Assembly (NCBI GenBank): GCA_958295985.1
Contig: OY282432.1
Coordinates: 2,169,282-2,233,281 of the forward strand
DNA: 64,000 nucleotides
Source of the DNA: an uncultured Candidatus Binatia bacterium
GTDB taxonomy: Bacteria > Desulfobacterota > Binatia > UBA9968 > JAJDTQ01
Direction: 5' to 3'
The position numbers and the translations under genes were made by a program. This document shows positions 17,567-25,931 of the stretch, piece by piece (position 1 is the stretch's first letter; the number at the start of each line of letters is the position of its first letter). The notes under the pieces are model-generated. The model saw only the letters and a list, made by a program, of their open reading frames with translations. It was not told the DNA's origin and ran no database searches.

Positions 17567-18705
17567 AGAGCAGGAATCGGTTTGACCGGGAAAGAGAGCC
17601 GAGCGCCCACATCCTGCTCATCGCTCCGGTACAGAAGACCGGGGCGTCCGATACCAACGTTGTCGGTGGCAACAAGGTGATGGCCGACGAGCAGGTGCGG
17701 GAATTGGGGGCGTGCGGCTTCGAGGTGGACGTCATCGACACGTCGGGGGCCGTGACCAATCTGCCCGCCTGGAAAATCAAGGCCAACCGTCTGGCGAGGT
17801 TCCTGAGAGTGGCTTGGGGAGCCGCAAGGAAGATATGGTGCTCCGACGTCGTGTTCCTCATCATCGCGCCCTGGTCGGCCCTGAGCCTGGCATCGTTCCT
17901 GTGGGCCGTCTGCAAGATGACGCGCAGGCCCTTGGCGTTGCGTCTCACCGGGGGCGACATGATGTTGGATTACCTGGGATATGGTGCCTTCGCCCGCTGG
18001 CTGGCCGACCGTACCTATATGCGCTCTTCGCTGGTGTACGTGGAGACGCAGTATCTGCACCGCAACTTCGACAACCGGGACAACTTCAAGTGGTTCCCGA
18101 ACACGAGAGGCATAAAGGCACCTGCCCGAACCGGGCGCGGCAGGGTGGAAAAGCTGATTTTCGTTGCTCGTTTGGACATGTACAAGGGGCTGGCCGAAGC
18201 CCTTGAGGCGTGCCGCCGCCTGCCGGAGAGTTGTCATCTGAACGTCTTCGGCCCCGGCATGTCCGACACGGACTTCTCCCTGTTCGAGGACCATCCCAGG
18301 GCGACCTACGGCGGCGTCCTGGACCCGGCGGAAATACCACGGGTCCTCAGTGAACACGACCTGCTGGTGTATCCCAGCTACTACAGGAGCGAGGGCTACC
18401 CCGGCGCTATCCTCGAAGCCTTCCAGTGCGGCCTGCCCGTCGTCGCCGCCAAGGGGGACGGCGTTTCCGAACTGGTCGAGCACGAAGAAAGCGGGCTGCT
18501 GGTGGAACCCCGTTCCGCCGCGGAGGTCGAGTCCGCGATCAAGCGGTTGCTGGACGAGCCCGAGTTGTACCGGCGGCTCTGCGCGGGAGCAAGACGGCGA
18601 GGGGATGACTTTCGGAGCGCCGACTGGTACGACCGCATGGCCGCCGAACTGCGCAGTCTGTGCCGGAAACAGACCCCGCGCGTGCGGCCCGCCAAACGGC
18701 CGTGA
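17563..18705 (+). CDS. Glycosyltransferase family 4
   Basis: This 380-residue GT-B enzyme is a paralogue of the one at 2564-3655. Both have a short N-terminal LLIAPV/LLIGPL strand, a G-G loop, the NRDNF segment, a DMYKGLAEALEACRRLPE helix, TDFSLFEDHPRATYGGVLDP and SEGYPGAILEAF (E-x7-E). The start is uncertain: TTG 17563 is in frame, follows an AGGA-like element, and overlaps the stop of the flippase remnant. A 15-bp near-repeat (17552-17566 and 17571-17585) spans this start. The ligase gene follows after 15 bases. The paralogue pair may transfer the same sugar in alternative repeat units. Confidence 0.85.
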   Translation: MKSRNRFDREREPSAHILLIAPVQKTGASDTNVVGGNKVMADEQVRELGACGFEVDVIDTSGAVTNLPAWKIKANRLARFLRVAWGAARKIWCSDVVFLIIAPWSALSLASFLWAVCKMTRRPLALRLTGGDMMLDYLGYGAFARWLADRTYMRSSLVYVETQYLHRNFDNRDNFKWFPNTRGIKAPARTGRGRVEKLIFVARLDMYKGLAEALEACRRLPESCHLNVFGPGMSDTDFSLFEDHPRATYGGVLDPAEIPRVLSEHDLLVYPSYYRSEGYPGAILEAFQCGLPVVAAKGDGVSELVEHEESGLLVEPRSAAEVESAIKRLLDEPELYRRLCAGARRRGDDFRSADWYDRMAAELRSLCRKQTPRVRPAKRP

Positions 18706-18720
18706 CTCAAAGGTAAACGC

Positions 18721-20439
18721 ATGTTGCAGCTTATGCCGTTACTCTGGAGGAGAATCGAGTTCGCATCGGCCGCCTGCATCGCCCGCCGAACCGAGTCACT
18801 CCAGACCACGCTGATCACAGTCGCGTTCTGGACATTGGCGGTCATCGCTCTGACCGACCTGAGGAACGTGCAACTTGGGGGGATGCCACAGGTCAAGGTG
18901 GTCATTACATGGACTACCGTGGCCTGCTGTGTCCTCTTGTTGGGCCTTGTTGGAGCCCAGTGCGTGATTGCCTGGCGGAAGTCCGGTTCTCTCCTTTCTC
19001 TCCGGGAGGCACTTGGCGGAACGCCTGGCATGCTGCTGTTCGCTGCGGTGGCATCCTACTTGGCGATCGGCTCCGCCGTGCTGGGGGTCGAGGCGGTCTC
19101 GCAGCCCGAGACGTATGCGAGATTGAAGTATCAAGTCTTCCAATTCGGCGTGCTCGTGGCGGCCGCGGTCGGTGGCAGCGCGATGCTGGAACGAACCGGG
19201 GCCGAGCGGTTGCTGAAGTGGACTCTCATGATACTGGCGGCAAGCTGCGCCCTCGTTCTGGCCTCGCCGTTGCTGCGCGATATTGGCGTGGTGCCGGAGA
19301 CCCGGTTTTCCTATCGCATGACCTCCACTATTACCGAACCCAACGAGGTGGGCTTAGTCGCTTCCATGACGGTAGTGCTGGCGTTGGCGTTTCAATCCAA
19401 CGGACGGCGACGCCCCCTTGGGTATCTTGCCCTGGTCTTGGGATACGCCGCGACACTCGCATCGTTTTCCAGAACAGCGGCTATTAGTATGGGCGTGGTG
19501 CTGACTTTGTTCCTGCTGCAGAACATCCGCCGCCTGAAACGAGACCTCTTGCATACCGGCCTGACGGTTCTGTACTTGGCCGGCGTCCTGATTTGGCTCA
19601 TTCCGGGAACGCCGGTAGTGAATATCCTGAATATCCGCGAGGCTTCGGTTGTTGACCAGTACCAAGCGAAGCGGGTGGGAGACACTATCGCCGTTTTCCT
19701 GTTTGACGGCAAGTCCCGCCTGGATTACAACAACCCGGTCAATCCTTGGCGATGGCAGCGGGCCGACGCCCGGCCCGGCGATGTCAATACGCCCGACGAC
19801 GCCACTTGGACCAACATCGAAGGCACGCTCTCACCCAACTACACCCCGGCGGACGAAGACAGGGGCAAGTTCTTGCGCGCCTGGGTGTCCTACGAGAAGA
19901 ACGGCACGACGTACCGGGTTCAGACGGCGGCGATAGGCCCTATTATGGCAGCATCCGCAACGACCGCGACGGATGCCACCGCGCCGGTCCATCTACTGAA
20001 GGAAGCAGGGGAGACCGTGGAGCTTATCGGATCTCTATCGAGACGAATAGTCTTGTGGGAGATAGGCTTCAACAAGGCCCTGGAATCGCCTATCGTAGGT
20101 CACGGCTTGCATCAACTTCACCATATGGAGGGCGCCCCTCTCGGACACCATGGGAAACCGCTTGGAGTCCACAACGTATACCTGATGCTGCTTGGCGAGG
20201 CCGGCGTCATCCCATTGGCCTTATACCTGCTAGTCCTGTTCTTCTTGATGCGGTTGCTTTGGACTGTGCCGAAGTCCCTGGGCAGAGATATGGTCGTCGG
20301 ATGGGTTATTTTGATCGCCCTGTTCGGCCTGCCGCATCACTATTTATTCCACATGACAACCTTCAGTTTCACTATAGGCTTGGCCTGCGCCACGGCGGGG
20401 TTCCTCGTTCAGAGGCAAAGAGACCAAACTGCTGCGTGA
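18721..20439 (+). CDS. O-antigen ligase family protein
   Basis: The 572-residue polytopic protein matches the Wzy_C/WaaL family. It has about 12 helices and a long periplasmic loop (about residues 320-450) that ends before GVHNVYLMLLGEAGVIPLAL. The MTSTITEPNEVG and FSRTA segments (about residues 200-250) are typical of the conserved loop in this family. It would act at the periplasmic side of the inner membrane, either polymerising repeat units or ligating glycan to lipid A core. A truncated relative lies at 13869-14170. ATG 18721 is 15 bases after the glycosyltransferase stop. Confidence 0.82.
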   Translation: MLQLMPLLWRRIEFASAACIARRTESLQTTLITVAFWTLAVIALTDLRNVQLGGMPQVKVVITWTTVACCVLLLGLVGAQCVIAWRKSGSLLSLREALGGTPGMLLFAAVASYLAIGSAVLGVEAVSQPETYARLKYQVFQFGVLVAAAVGGSAMLERTGAERLLKWTLMILAASCALVLASPLLRDIGVVPETRFSYRMTSTITEPNEVGLVASMTVVLALAFQSNGRRRPLGYLALVLGYAATLASFSRTAAISMGVVLTLFLLQNIRRLKRDLLHTGLTVLYLAGVLIWLIPGTPVVNILNIREASVVDQYQAKRVGDTIAVFLFDGKSRLDYNNPVNPWRWQRADARPGDVNTPDDATWTNIEGTLSPNYTPADEDRGKFLRAWVSYEKNGTTYRVQTAAIGPIMAASATTATDATAPVHLLKEAGETVELIGSLSRRIVLWEIGFNKALESPIVGHGLHQLHHMEGAPLGHHGKPLGVHNVYLMLLGEAGVIPLALYLLVLFFLMRLLWTVPKSLGRDMVVGWVILIALFGLPHHYLFHMTTFSFTIGLACATAGFLVQRQRDQTAA

Positions 20440-20533
20440 ATGAAATGCAGGTGGCCATCGCCCTCGTCTCGGCCATTCAGATTATGCCGGGGTAACAACG
20501 GAATCATGGCGCAGGCCCGTATCTCAGTCGGCA
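20440..20533. other. Short non-coding spacer between ligase and epimerase relic
   Basis: I see no gene, strong hairpin or repeat here. The sequence separates the plus-strand ligase from the minus-strand remnants. Confidence 0.5.
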
Positions 20534-20639
20534 TCAGATGAGAGGGGAGAGAGGTGCTCCGCATTCAGCAGACGATCGAAAAAACTGATCGTCTTCTCCA
20601 TTCCCGTTTCCAATGGCGTGGAAGGCGTCCAACCGAGTG
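20534..20639 (-). pseudogene. NDP-sugar epimerase/dehydratase C-terminal fragment
   Basis: About 35 codons ending in a TGA at 20534-20536 read SLGWTPSTPLETGMEKTISF, the typical C-terminal end of extended-SDR sugar epimerases and dehydratases (LGW-x-P-x-x-x-LEEGL-x-KTI). The Rossmann core is absent. The fragment begins at the edge of the second 101-bp repeat, so the truncation point coincides with that repeat. Confidence 0.6.
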
Positions 20640-20740
20640 AAGTGGTCCCGGTTCATGGGACAGGATAGCGGCCGAAATAAGGTGTACCCCGTAGTTGATC
20701 ACGTCGCCAGAGTCCTGTTTATCACGTCCTAGTGATGTGG
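20640..20740 (-). repeat. Unrecognised 101-bp repeat, copy 2 (inverted)
   Basis: This copy is inverted relative to 13752-13852 and about 84% identical. It separates the epimerase tail from the glycosyltransferase at 20729-21775, and the last residues of that enzyme are encoded within or next to it. The two copies flank a 6.8-kb block of glycan genes. Confidence 0.7.
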
Positions 20741-21775
20741 GGTGTGAGGTGGTCCCTTGTTCGTTGGGCAGAAGGGGGACGGTATGAAGAAGCCTGTCCC
20801 CCAGCTCAGGTGCATGGTCGCCAGCACCAGCGGAAAAAGGACGGCCGACGCGTCCGGTCGCCGAAAGCCCACGACCGCGGCCCCGACCGCGAGGGTCGAG
20901 ACGTAAGCAAGCAGCAGCGCCGCCAACGGCCAGGGGAATCCGGCCAGGGCCAGCGCCGCCCCGGCCGCCAGGCCCAGCACCAACCCGGGAGCGGCAAGGT
21001 GGCGAGGACGAACCGAGCCCGGATGCTTTATGACAACCGCGGACTTTCCTCGACCGTAGTTGAAATACTGCCGCGCCAGCGTCCGGAACGTGTTGCGGGG
21101 CCGGTAATTCACCACCAGTTCGGGATCGAACCATACGATCTTTCCCCGCTTGCGCAACCGGTAGTTGAACTCATAGTCCTCGTTCGTGGTCACGTTGGCA
21201 TATCCTCCGCCCATCTCCTCCAGCGTCTCGCGAGAGAACACGCCCAGATAGGCGGTGTCGGAGACTCCCTCCTTCCCGCCCAGCCGATGGAGAGCGTCGC
21301 CGACTCCCAACGGGGTGGTCATGGCCACCGCCACCGTTCGCTCGAAGGGGGTGGTTCCCACCGCCAGTTGTCGCCCGCCGACGTTTGCCGCCCCTGTTCG
21401 CTCCAGGGTTTCCACGGCGCGGCTCACGTAGCCGGGCGGAAGGGTCGCATGGGCGTCGCACCGCACCATGATGTCTCCGGTGGCCGCCCGAAACGCTGCC
21501 TTGGCTCCGGGTACAAGGGTTCTTTCCGGATTGGGAATCAACTTCACCGACGGGTGAGACCGCCGGACAAGTTCGGACATGGCCGGGGTTTCGGAGCCGT
21601 CTGCGACGATGACCTCCACCGGCCCCTCATAGTCCTGGGCGAATACCGAATCAAGGGTGAAAAGGATGGTCGCTTCGGCATTGCGCGCCGGAATGATGAC
21701 CGATACGCGCGGGGGGGAGGAGGTGGTCGTGGAATCACCCTCGGGATTCGAAGTCTGCTGATTTTCGATGTTCAT
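20729..21775 (-). CDS. Glycosyltransferase family 2
   Basis: This 348-residue protein has an N-terminal GT-A domain: VSVIIPARNAEATI, then VIVADGSE, a DAH metal motif (CDAHATLPPGY) and a NEDYEFNYRLRKRGK segment. C-terminal helices follow (about 270-330), as in ExoA-like succinoglycan synthases. It starts 14 bases after the Gfo/Idh gene, so the two are probably cotranscribed. The final residues (about PSPFCPTNKGPPHTPHH) do not look native and run into the 101-bp repeat, so the natural C terminus has probably been replaced. The catalytic domain is complete. Confidence 0.85.
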   Translation of the reverse strand: MNIENQQTSNPEGDSTTTSSPPRVSVIIPARNAEATILFTLDSVFAQDYEGPVEVIVADGSETPAMSELVRRSHPSVKLIPNPERTLVPGAKAAFRAATGDIMVRCDAHATLPPGYVSRAVETLERTGAANVGGRQLAVGTTPFERTVAVAMTTPLGVGDALHRLGGKEGVSDTAYLGVFSRETLEEMGGGYANVTTNEDYEFNYRLRKRGKIVWFDPELVVNYRPRNTFRTLARQYFNYGRGKSAVVIKHPGSVRPRHLAAPGLVLGLAAGAALALAGFPWPLAALLLAYVSTLAVGAAVVGFRRPDASAVLFPLVLATMHLSWGTGFFIPSPFCPTNKGPPHTPHH

Positions 21776-21789
21776 GGCGCCGCATCCTG

Positions 21790-22881
21790 CTACGGCCGCT
21801 CGCGTTGTTCGTGCCGCTCACGGAGTGGGGAGTCCATCCGCTCCGCCTGGGATTGCAACTGTTCGCTGATGACGCTCATGACCCGCACCGTTTCGAGGCC
21901 GTCCTCGGATGTGACGGCCGGAGGCAGGCCGTTGACGCTTCGCTTGAAGAACTCGCTGATGGTCCGGTCATGGATGTTCCTGAACCGGCCTGCGAGATAG
22001 TCGAAGCCATTGGCGAAGGCGCCTGAGGCGATCTGGGCGGCCTCGCCAACGGCAGAAAGGCCGATGCCCCAAGGGGACTGGTTTACCCTGTCGTAGTTGA
22101 CGAGCACCTTGCTCTGCATATCGACCTTCATGATGCCTTCGGTGCCCCACAACTCCAGTAGAAAGGCCGAATGTTTGCTGGTGTACGTCAGCACGATGCT
22201 GCTGGCGGCATGGTCGCCCACAAGCTCCAATCTATAGTCCTCGAAGGGCGACCAGGGGTACTCCGGCAAGATCTTTCGGCCCCGGACCCGGACGTCGCGG
22301 ACAGGACCGATGAATGCCCGGGAGAGGTACACCACGTGGGGCCCCGTCTCTCCAATGGACCCGCCGGGCAGCCGGTTGGCGAAGTGGCCGGGGTCCGCCG
22401 TCCACAGAGTGACCGGCGTGGAGTAGAAGATGCGCATCCCGGTGAGGTCCCCGATGTCGCCGCGCTCGATGCGCTTGCGGGCCTCGACGACCCACGGGTG
22501 GAACAACTCGGTATGAGCCAGCCCGACCCGGCCTTTGGCCCCCCGCTCGGCCTCGATGATCCTTTCACACTCCTCCACCGTCGTGGCCAGAGGCTTCTCG
22601 ATCAGTACACTGGAGTCCGCCTTCAGCGCCGCCACCGCAATGTCGGCATGGGTGCTCGGCGGCGTGCACACGTCAACGAAGTCGGGACGCTCCATGCCCA
22701 GCATTTGCTCGACGTCGTCATAGGCCGCCGGAACTCCGAAACGGCGGCTCACCGCTTCGGCCCGGGTGCGGTCGAGATCGCAGACCGCGGCGACTCTCAC
22801 GTCGCGGCGCAGCCGGAGCCAGGCCGGCAGGTGTTTCCTGGTTGATATGAACCCGGCTCCTATGATGGCTGCTGTGTACAT
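21790..22881 (-). CDS. Gfo/Idh/MocA family oxidoreductase
   Basis: The 363-residue protein has an N-terminal NAD(P)-binding fold: AAIIGAGFISTRKH, then CDLDRTRA and CTPPSTHADI. It also has the family's EKP motif (VLIEKPLATT) near residue 95. The C-terminal part has the GETGPHVVYL stretch that supplies substrate-site residues. ATG 22881 is chosen because the glycine-rich loop starts right after it; longer frames add an unconserved 17-residue tail. It probably oxidises or reduces a sugar nucleotide for the glycan locus. Confidence 0.85.
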   Translation of the reverse strand: MYTAAIIGAGFISTRKHLPAWLRLRRDVRVAAVCDLDRTRAEAVSRRFGVPAAYDDVEQMLGMERPDFVDVCTPPSTHADIAVAALKADSSVLIEKPLATTVEECERIIEAERGAKGRVGLAHTELFHPWVVEARKRIERGDIGDLTGMRIFYSTPVTLWTADPGHFANRLPGGSIGETGPHVVYLSRAFIGPVRDVRVRGRKILPEYPWSPFEDYRLELVGDHAASSIVLTYTSKHSAFLLELWGTEGIMKVDMQSKVLVNYDRVNQSPWGIGLSAVGEAAQIASGAFANGFDYLAGRFRNIHDRTISEFFKRSVNGLPPAVTSEDGLETVRVMSVISEQLQSQAERMDSPLRERHEQRERP

Positions 22882-23044
22882 CCGGCAGGCCGTTCCCGCT
22901 AGTCCCTTAATCCCACGGTCGGTCCGTGTCAAACCAGTGGACTCCCCCCGGACCTTCTGGTAAGTAGGAAAATTCCTGTTTGCCGGGCGTTGGCAGGCGG
23001 TCGTGTTCGTGGAAATGCCACGCTGGATGGCGACCGGAGAGGTT
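22882..23044. promoter_or_regulatory. Divergent intergenic region with a 12-bp palindrome
   Basis: The spacer separates the minus-strand glycan genes from the plus-strand ubiD gene and should hold promoters for both. A perfect palindrome AGGAAAATTCCT lies at 22966-22977 and could be an operator. No clear -35/-10 pair was recognised. Confidence 0.35.
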
Positions 23045-24394
23045 ATGCTGTTTCAAGATCTCAGAGGCTTTCTCGACGTGCTGGAGCGCGAAGACCAGTT
23101 GCTCAAGGTGGACCGGGAGGTGGACACCCGCTTCGAGATCGCCGCGGGCATCCGGAAGAGCTCGGACATCGGCGGGCCGGCGCTGTTGTTCGACAACGTC
23201 AGGGACCATCCCGGCTGGCGGGTGCTCGGCGCACTCTACGCCACTCGTCGGCTGGTGGCCATGGGGCTGGGGGTCACCGAGGACAAGCTCCTGGAGCGCT
23301 ACCTGACGCTGGAGGACAAGCGCATCCCCTCCGAGATGACGCCAACGGGGCCGGTCAAGGAAGTCCGCTGGACCGGCGACGACGTCGACCTCGACAAGAT
23401 TCCCATCTCGGTGCATTCCGAGAAGGACTGCGGCGCCTACGTCACCATCGGCGTCCAGATCGGCAAGGACCCGGATACCCGCATTCCCAACGTGTCCATC
23501 CACCGCATGCTGCGGCTTGGCAAGGACCGGCTGTCCCTGTGGGCGCCCCCGGACCACCATCTGGGGCGCATGATCCTCAAGGCCGAGGACCGGGGCGAGG
23601 GGCTGGAGGTGGCAACGGCCATCGGTGTGGACCCGGCCATCATCATCGGCTCCCAGGCGCGGGTGCCTTATGGCGTGGACGAGTTCGCGGTGTCCGGCGG
23701 GTTGCGGGGAGCGCCCGTGCAGTTGACCCGATGCGACACCATCGACGTGGACGTGCCGGCCCACGCGGAGGTCGTGATCGAGGGGGTGACCATCCCCGGC
23801 GAGCGGGTGTCGGACGGCCCCTACGGCGAGTACCCGGGGACCTACAGCGAGAGCAAGCAGGCGCCGGTGATCCGGGTCACCGCGGTCACCATGCGGCAGA
23901 ACCCCATCTACCAGACCTGCCTCACGGGCATGCCGGTGACCGAGAACCACACCCTCATCGAGTGCGCCAACGCGGCGCTGGTCTACCGTACCGTGTCGGC
24001 CATCACCCCGGAAGTCAAGGATTGCAGCGTCACCGCCGGCGGCACCTACCGGCACCACGCGGTGGTGTCCATGCGCAAGCGGCACGACGCCGAGGCGCGC
24101 AACGTCATCCTGGCGCTGCTGGCCACTGGCGCGGGCTTCAAGCGGGTGGTGGTGGTGGACGAGGACATCGACGTTCACGATCCGGTGGACGTGGAATGGG
24201 CCATCAACACCCGGGTCCAGCCGGACAAGGACGTCATCATCGTCCCCAACCTGGCGTGCTCCACGCTGGACCCGTCGGCGCCGGCGCCGCGCACCACCGC
24301 GGTGTGGGGCATCGATGCCACCATGCCGCTCAGGGACAACGAGTACTATCGGAAAGTCCAGGTGCCCGGCGTCGATAAGGTGGACTACATCTGA
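23045..24394 (+). CDS. UbiD family decarboxylase
   Basis: The 449-residue product is a prenylated-FMN-dependent UbiD-type (de)carboxylase. It has the N-terminal LFQDLRGFLDVLERE start, a central GSQARVPYGVDEFAVSGGL region, the AHAEVVIEG / GERVSDGPYGEYPGTY block that contains the conserved Glu/Arg site, and MRQNPIYQ. I prefer ATG 23045, preceded by GGAGAGG, over a GTG at 23003. No UbiX flavin prenyltransferase gene is in the window. The molybdenum hydroxylase genes follow, so it may decarboxylate an aromatic or unsaturated acid in the same pathway. Confidence 0.85.
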   Translation: MLFQDLRGFLDVLEREDQLLKVDREVDTRFEIAAGIRKSSDIGGPALLFDNVRDHPGWRVLGALYATRRLVAMGLGVTEDKLLERYLTLEDKRIPSEMTPTGPVKEVRWTGDDVDLDKIPISVHSEKDCGAYVTIGVQIGKDPDTRIPNVSIHRMLRLGKDRLSLWAPPDHHLGRMILKAEDRGEGLEVATAIGVDPAIIIGSQARVPYGVDEFAVSGGLRGAPVQLTRCDTIDVDVPAHAEVVIEGVTIPGERVSDGPYGEYPGTYSESKQAPVIRVTAVTMRQNPIYQTCLTGMPVTENHTLIECANAALVYRTVSAITPEVKDCSVTAGGTYRHHAVVSMRKRHDAEARNVILALLATGAGFKRVVVVDEDIDVHDPVDVEWAINTRVQPDKDVIIVPNLACSTLDPSAPAPRTTAVWGIDATMPLRDNEYYRKVQVPGVDKVDYI

Positions 24395-24468
24395 GCGATG
24401 CGGCGACGGGCGGTCACGGGCCGGCAGCCCGTGAGACTTGAGGCCGCCAGCAACGTTTCCCGGCGATC

Positions 24469-25347
24469 ATGAAGCACTTCGAATACCTGGAACCCGGCAC
24501 GGTGGCCGAAGCCTGCGACCTGTTGAAGCAATACCGCGGCGACGCGCGCGTGTTCGCCGGCGGCAGCTCCCTCACGATCCTGCTCAAGCAGGGTTTCCTG
24601 CAGCCGGAAGCGCTGATCAACATCAAGAAGATCGAAGAGTTGCGGCGCATCGAGGAGTCCGGCGACGCCCTCGTCATCGGCGCCCTGGTGACCCACCACG
24701 ACATCGAGACCTCCGACCTGCTGGCGCGGCGCCTGCCGGTCCTGTGCGAGCTGGAGCACGACGTGGCCAACATCCGGGTGCGGAACATGGCCACGGTGGG
24801 CGGCAACATCGCCTCGGGGGAGCCGTTGACCGACCTTCCCTGCGTGTTCATGACCCTGGATGCGACCGTGCGCATCGCCAACACGTCGGGCGGGCGCACC
24901 CTGCCGCTGGAAGACGTCTTCGTGGACTACTACGAGACGCAGTTGCAGGAGGACGAGGTGTTGACCCACGTGGTGATCCCGCGGCTGCCGGCCCACAGCG
25001 CCGTCGATTACGTCCGGTTCTCCAGCAGTTCGGTGGTGGACAAGCCCTGCATCGGCGTGGCGGTGCGCATGTCGGTGGACCCCGACGACGGCGCCTGCGG
25101 CGACGTCCGCGTCGGGCTGGGCTGCGTCGCCCCCACGCCCATGCGGGCGCGCAAGGCCGAGGCGCTGCTGGAAGGCCAGCGGCTGAACGACGGGAATATC
25201 CGGGAGGCCGCACGCGCCGCGGCCGAAGAGTGCGACCCGATGGACGATCTGCGGGGCTCGGCGCGTTACAAGCGCGAGATGGTGGCGGCGCTGGTGCGGC
25301 GTCTCGCACCCAGGGTTTACCAACGGGCGCGAGACGGCCGGCGCTGA
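24469..25347 (+). CDS. Molybdenum hydroxylase FAD-binding subunit (CoxM/XdhB-like)
   Basis: This 292-residue subunit binds FAD and passes electrons from the iron-sulfur clusters. The signature loops are AGGSSLTILLKQGF (residues about 32-45) and the second flavin loop NMATVGGNIASGEPLTD (about 106-122). The C-terminal CO-dehydrogenase flavoprotein domain follows. It is the first of three genes in the usual medium-small-large order. The family oxidises aromatic or N-heterocyclic compounds or aldehydes with water as oxygen source. Confidence 0.9.
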   Translation: MKHFEYLEPGTVAEACDLLKQYRGDARVFAGGSSLTILLKQGFLQPEALINIKKIEELRRIEESGDALVIGALVTHHDIETSDLLARRLPVLCELEHDVANIRVRNMATVGGNIASGEPLTDLPCVFMTLDATVRIANTSGGRTLPLEDVFVDYYETQLQEDEVLTHVVIPRLPAHSAVDYVRFSSSSVVDKPCIGVAVRMSVDPDDGACGDVRVGLGCVAPTPMRARKAEALLEGQRLNDGNIREAARAAAEECDPMDDLRGSARYKREMVAALVRRLAPRVYQRARDGRR

Positions 25348-25442
25348 GCGCTGCGCCCGGCCCGGCCGCGGAAGTCACGGCCCGTGGTCCCGGCCCGGAC
25401 CGGCGCGTACCGGATACGCGGATTTCAGAGAGGACTTGCGGC

Positions 25443-25904
25443 ATGAAGAAAGCCATCACCATGGAGGTCAACGGCGCGTCCTGCGAGGTGGAGGTGGAGC
25501 CGTGGCGCACGCTGCTCGACGTGGTCCGGGAAGAGCTGGGCCTCACCGGCGCCAAGCTGGGCTGCGACATCCAGGTGTGCGGCGCCTGCACGTTGCTCCT
25601 CGACGGCAAGCCGGTGAGCGCCTGCTCGGTGCTGGCGGTGGACGCCGACGGCCGGCAGGTCGCCACCGTGGAAGGCCTGGCCGACGGCGACCGGCTGCAC
25701 CCGCTGCAGGAATCGTTCATGAAGTTCGGGGCGTTGCAGTGCGGCTATTGCACCTCGGGGTTCCTGCTTACGGCCAAGGCCATGCTGGAAGAGAACCCCC
25801 ACCCCGACGACGACCAGATCAAGAGTTACATGGGCGGCAGCTTCTGCCGTTGCGGCTGCTACCAGGAGATCATGCAGGCCATCCGAAGCGTGGCCCGGGC
25901 ATAG
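25443..25904 (+). CDS. Molybdenum hydroxylase 2Fe-2S subunit (CoxS/XdhC-like)
   Basis: The 153-residue subunit carries two 2Fe-2S clusters. The N-terminal plant-ferredoxin-type cluster uses CDIQVCGAC plus a later Cys (SACSVL). The C-terminal four-helix cluster uses CGYCTSGF and CRCGCY. The gene lies between the FAD and Mo subunit genes, with 95 and 27 bases separating them, so the three form one transcription unit. It transfers electrons from the molybdopterin site to FAD. Confidence 0.93.
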   Translation: MKKAITMEVNGASCEVEVEPWRTLLDVVREELGLTGAKLGCDIQVCGACTLLLDGKPVSACSVLAVDADGRQVATVEGLADGDRLHPLQESFMKFGALQCGYCTSGFLLTAKAMLEENPHPDDDQIKSYMGGSFCRCGCYQEIMQAIRSVARA

Positions 25905-25931
25905 GGTCCCGCGAGGGACCGGGAGCGTGTC

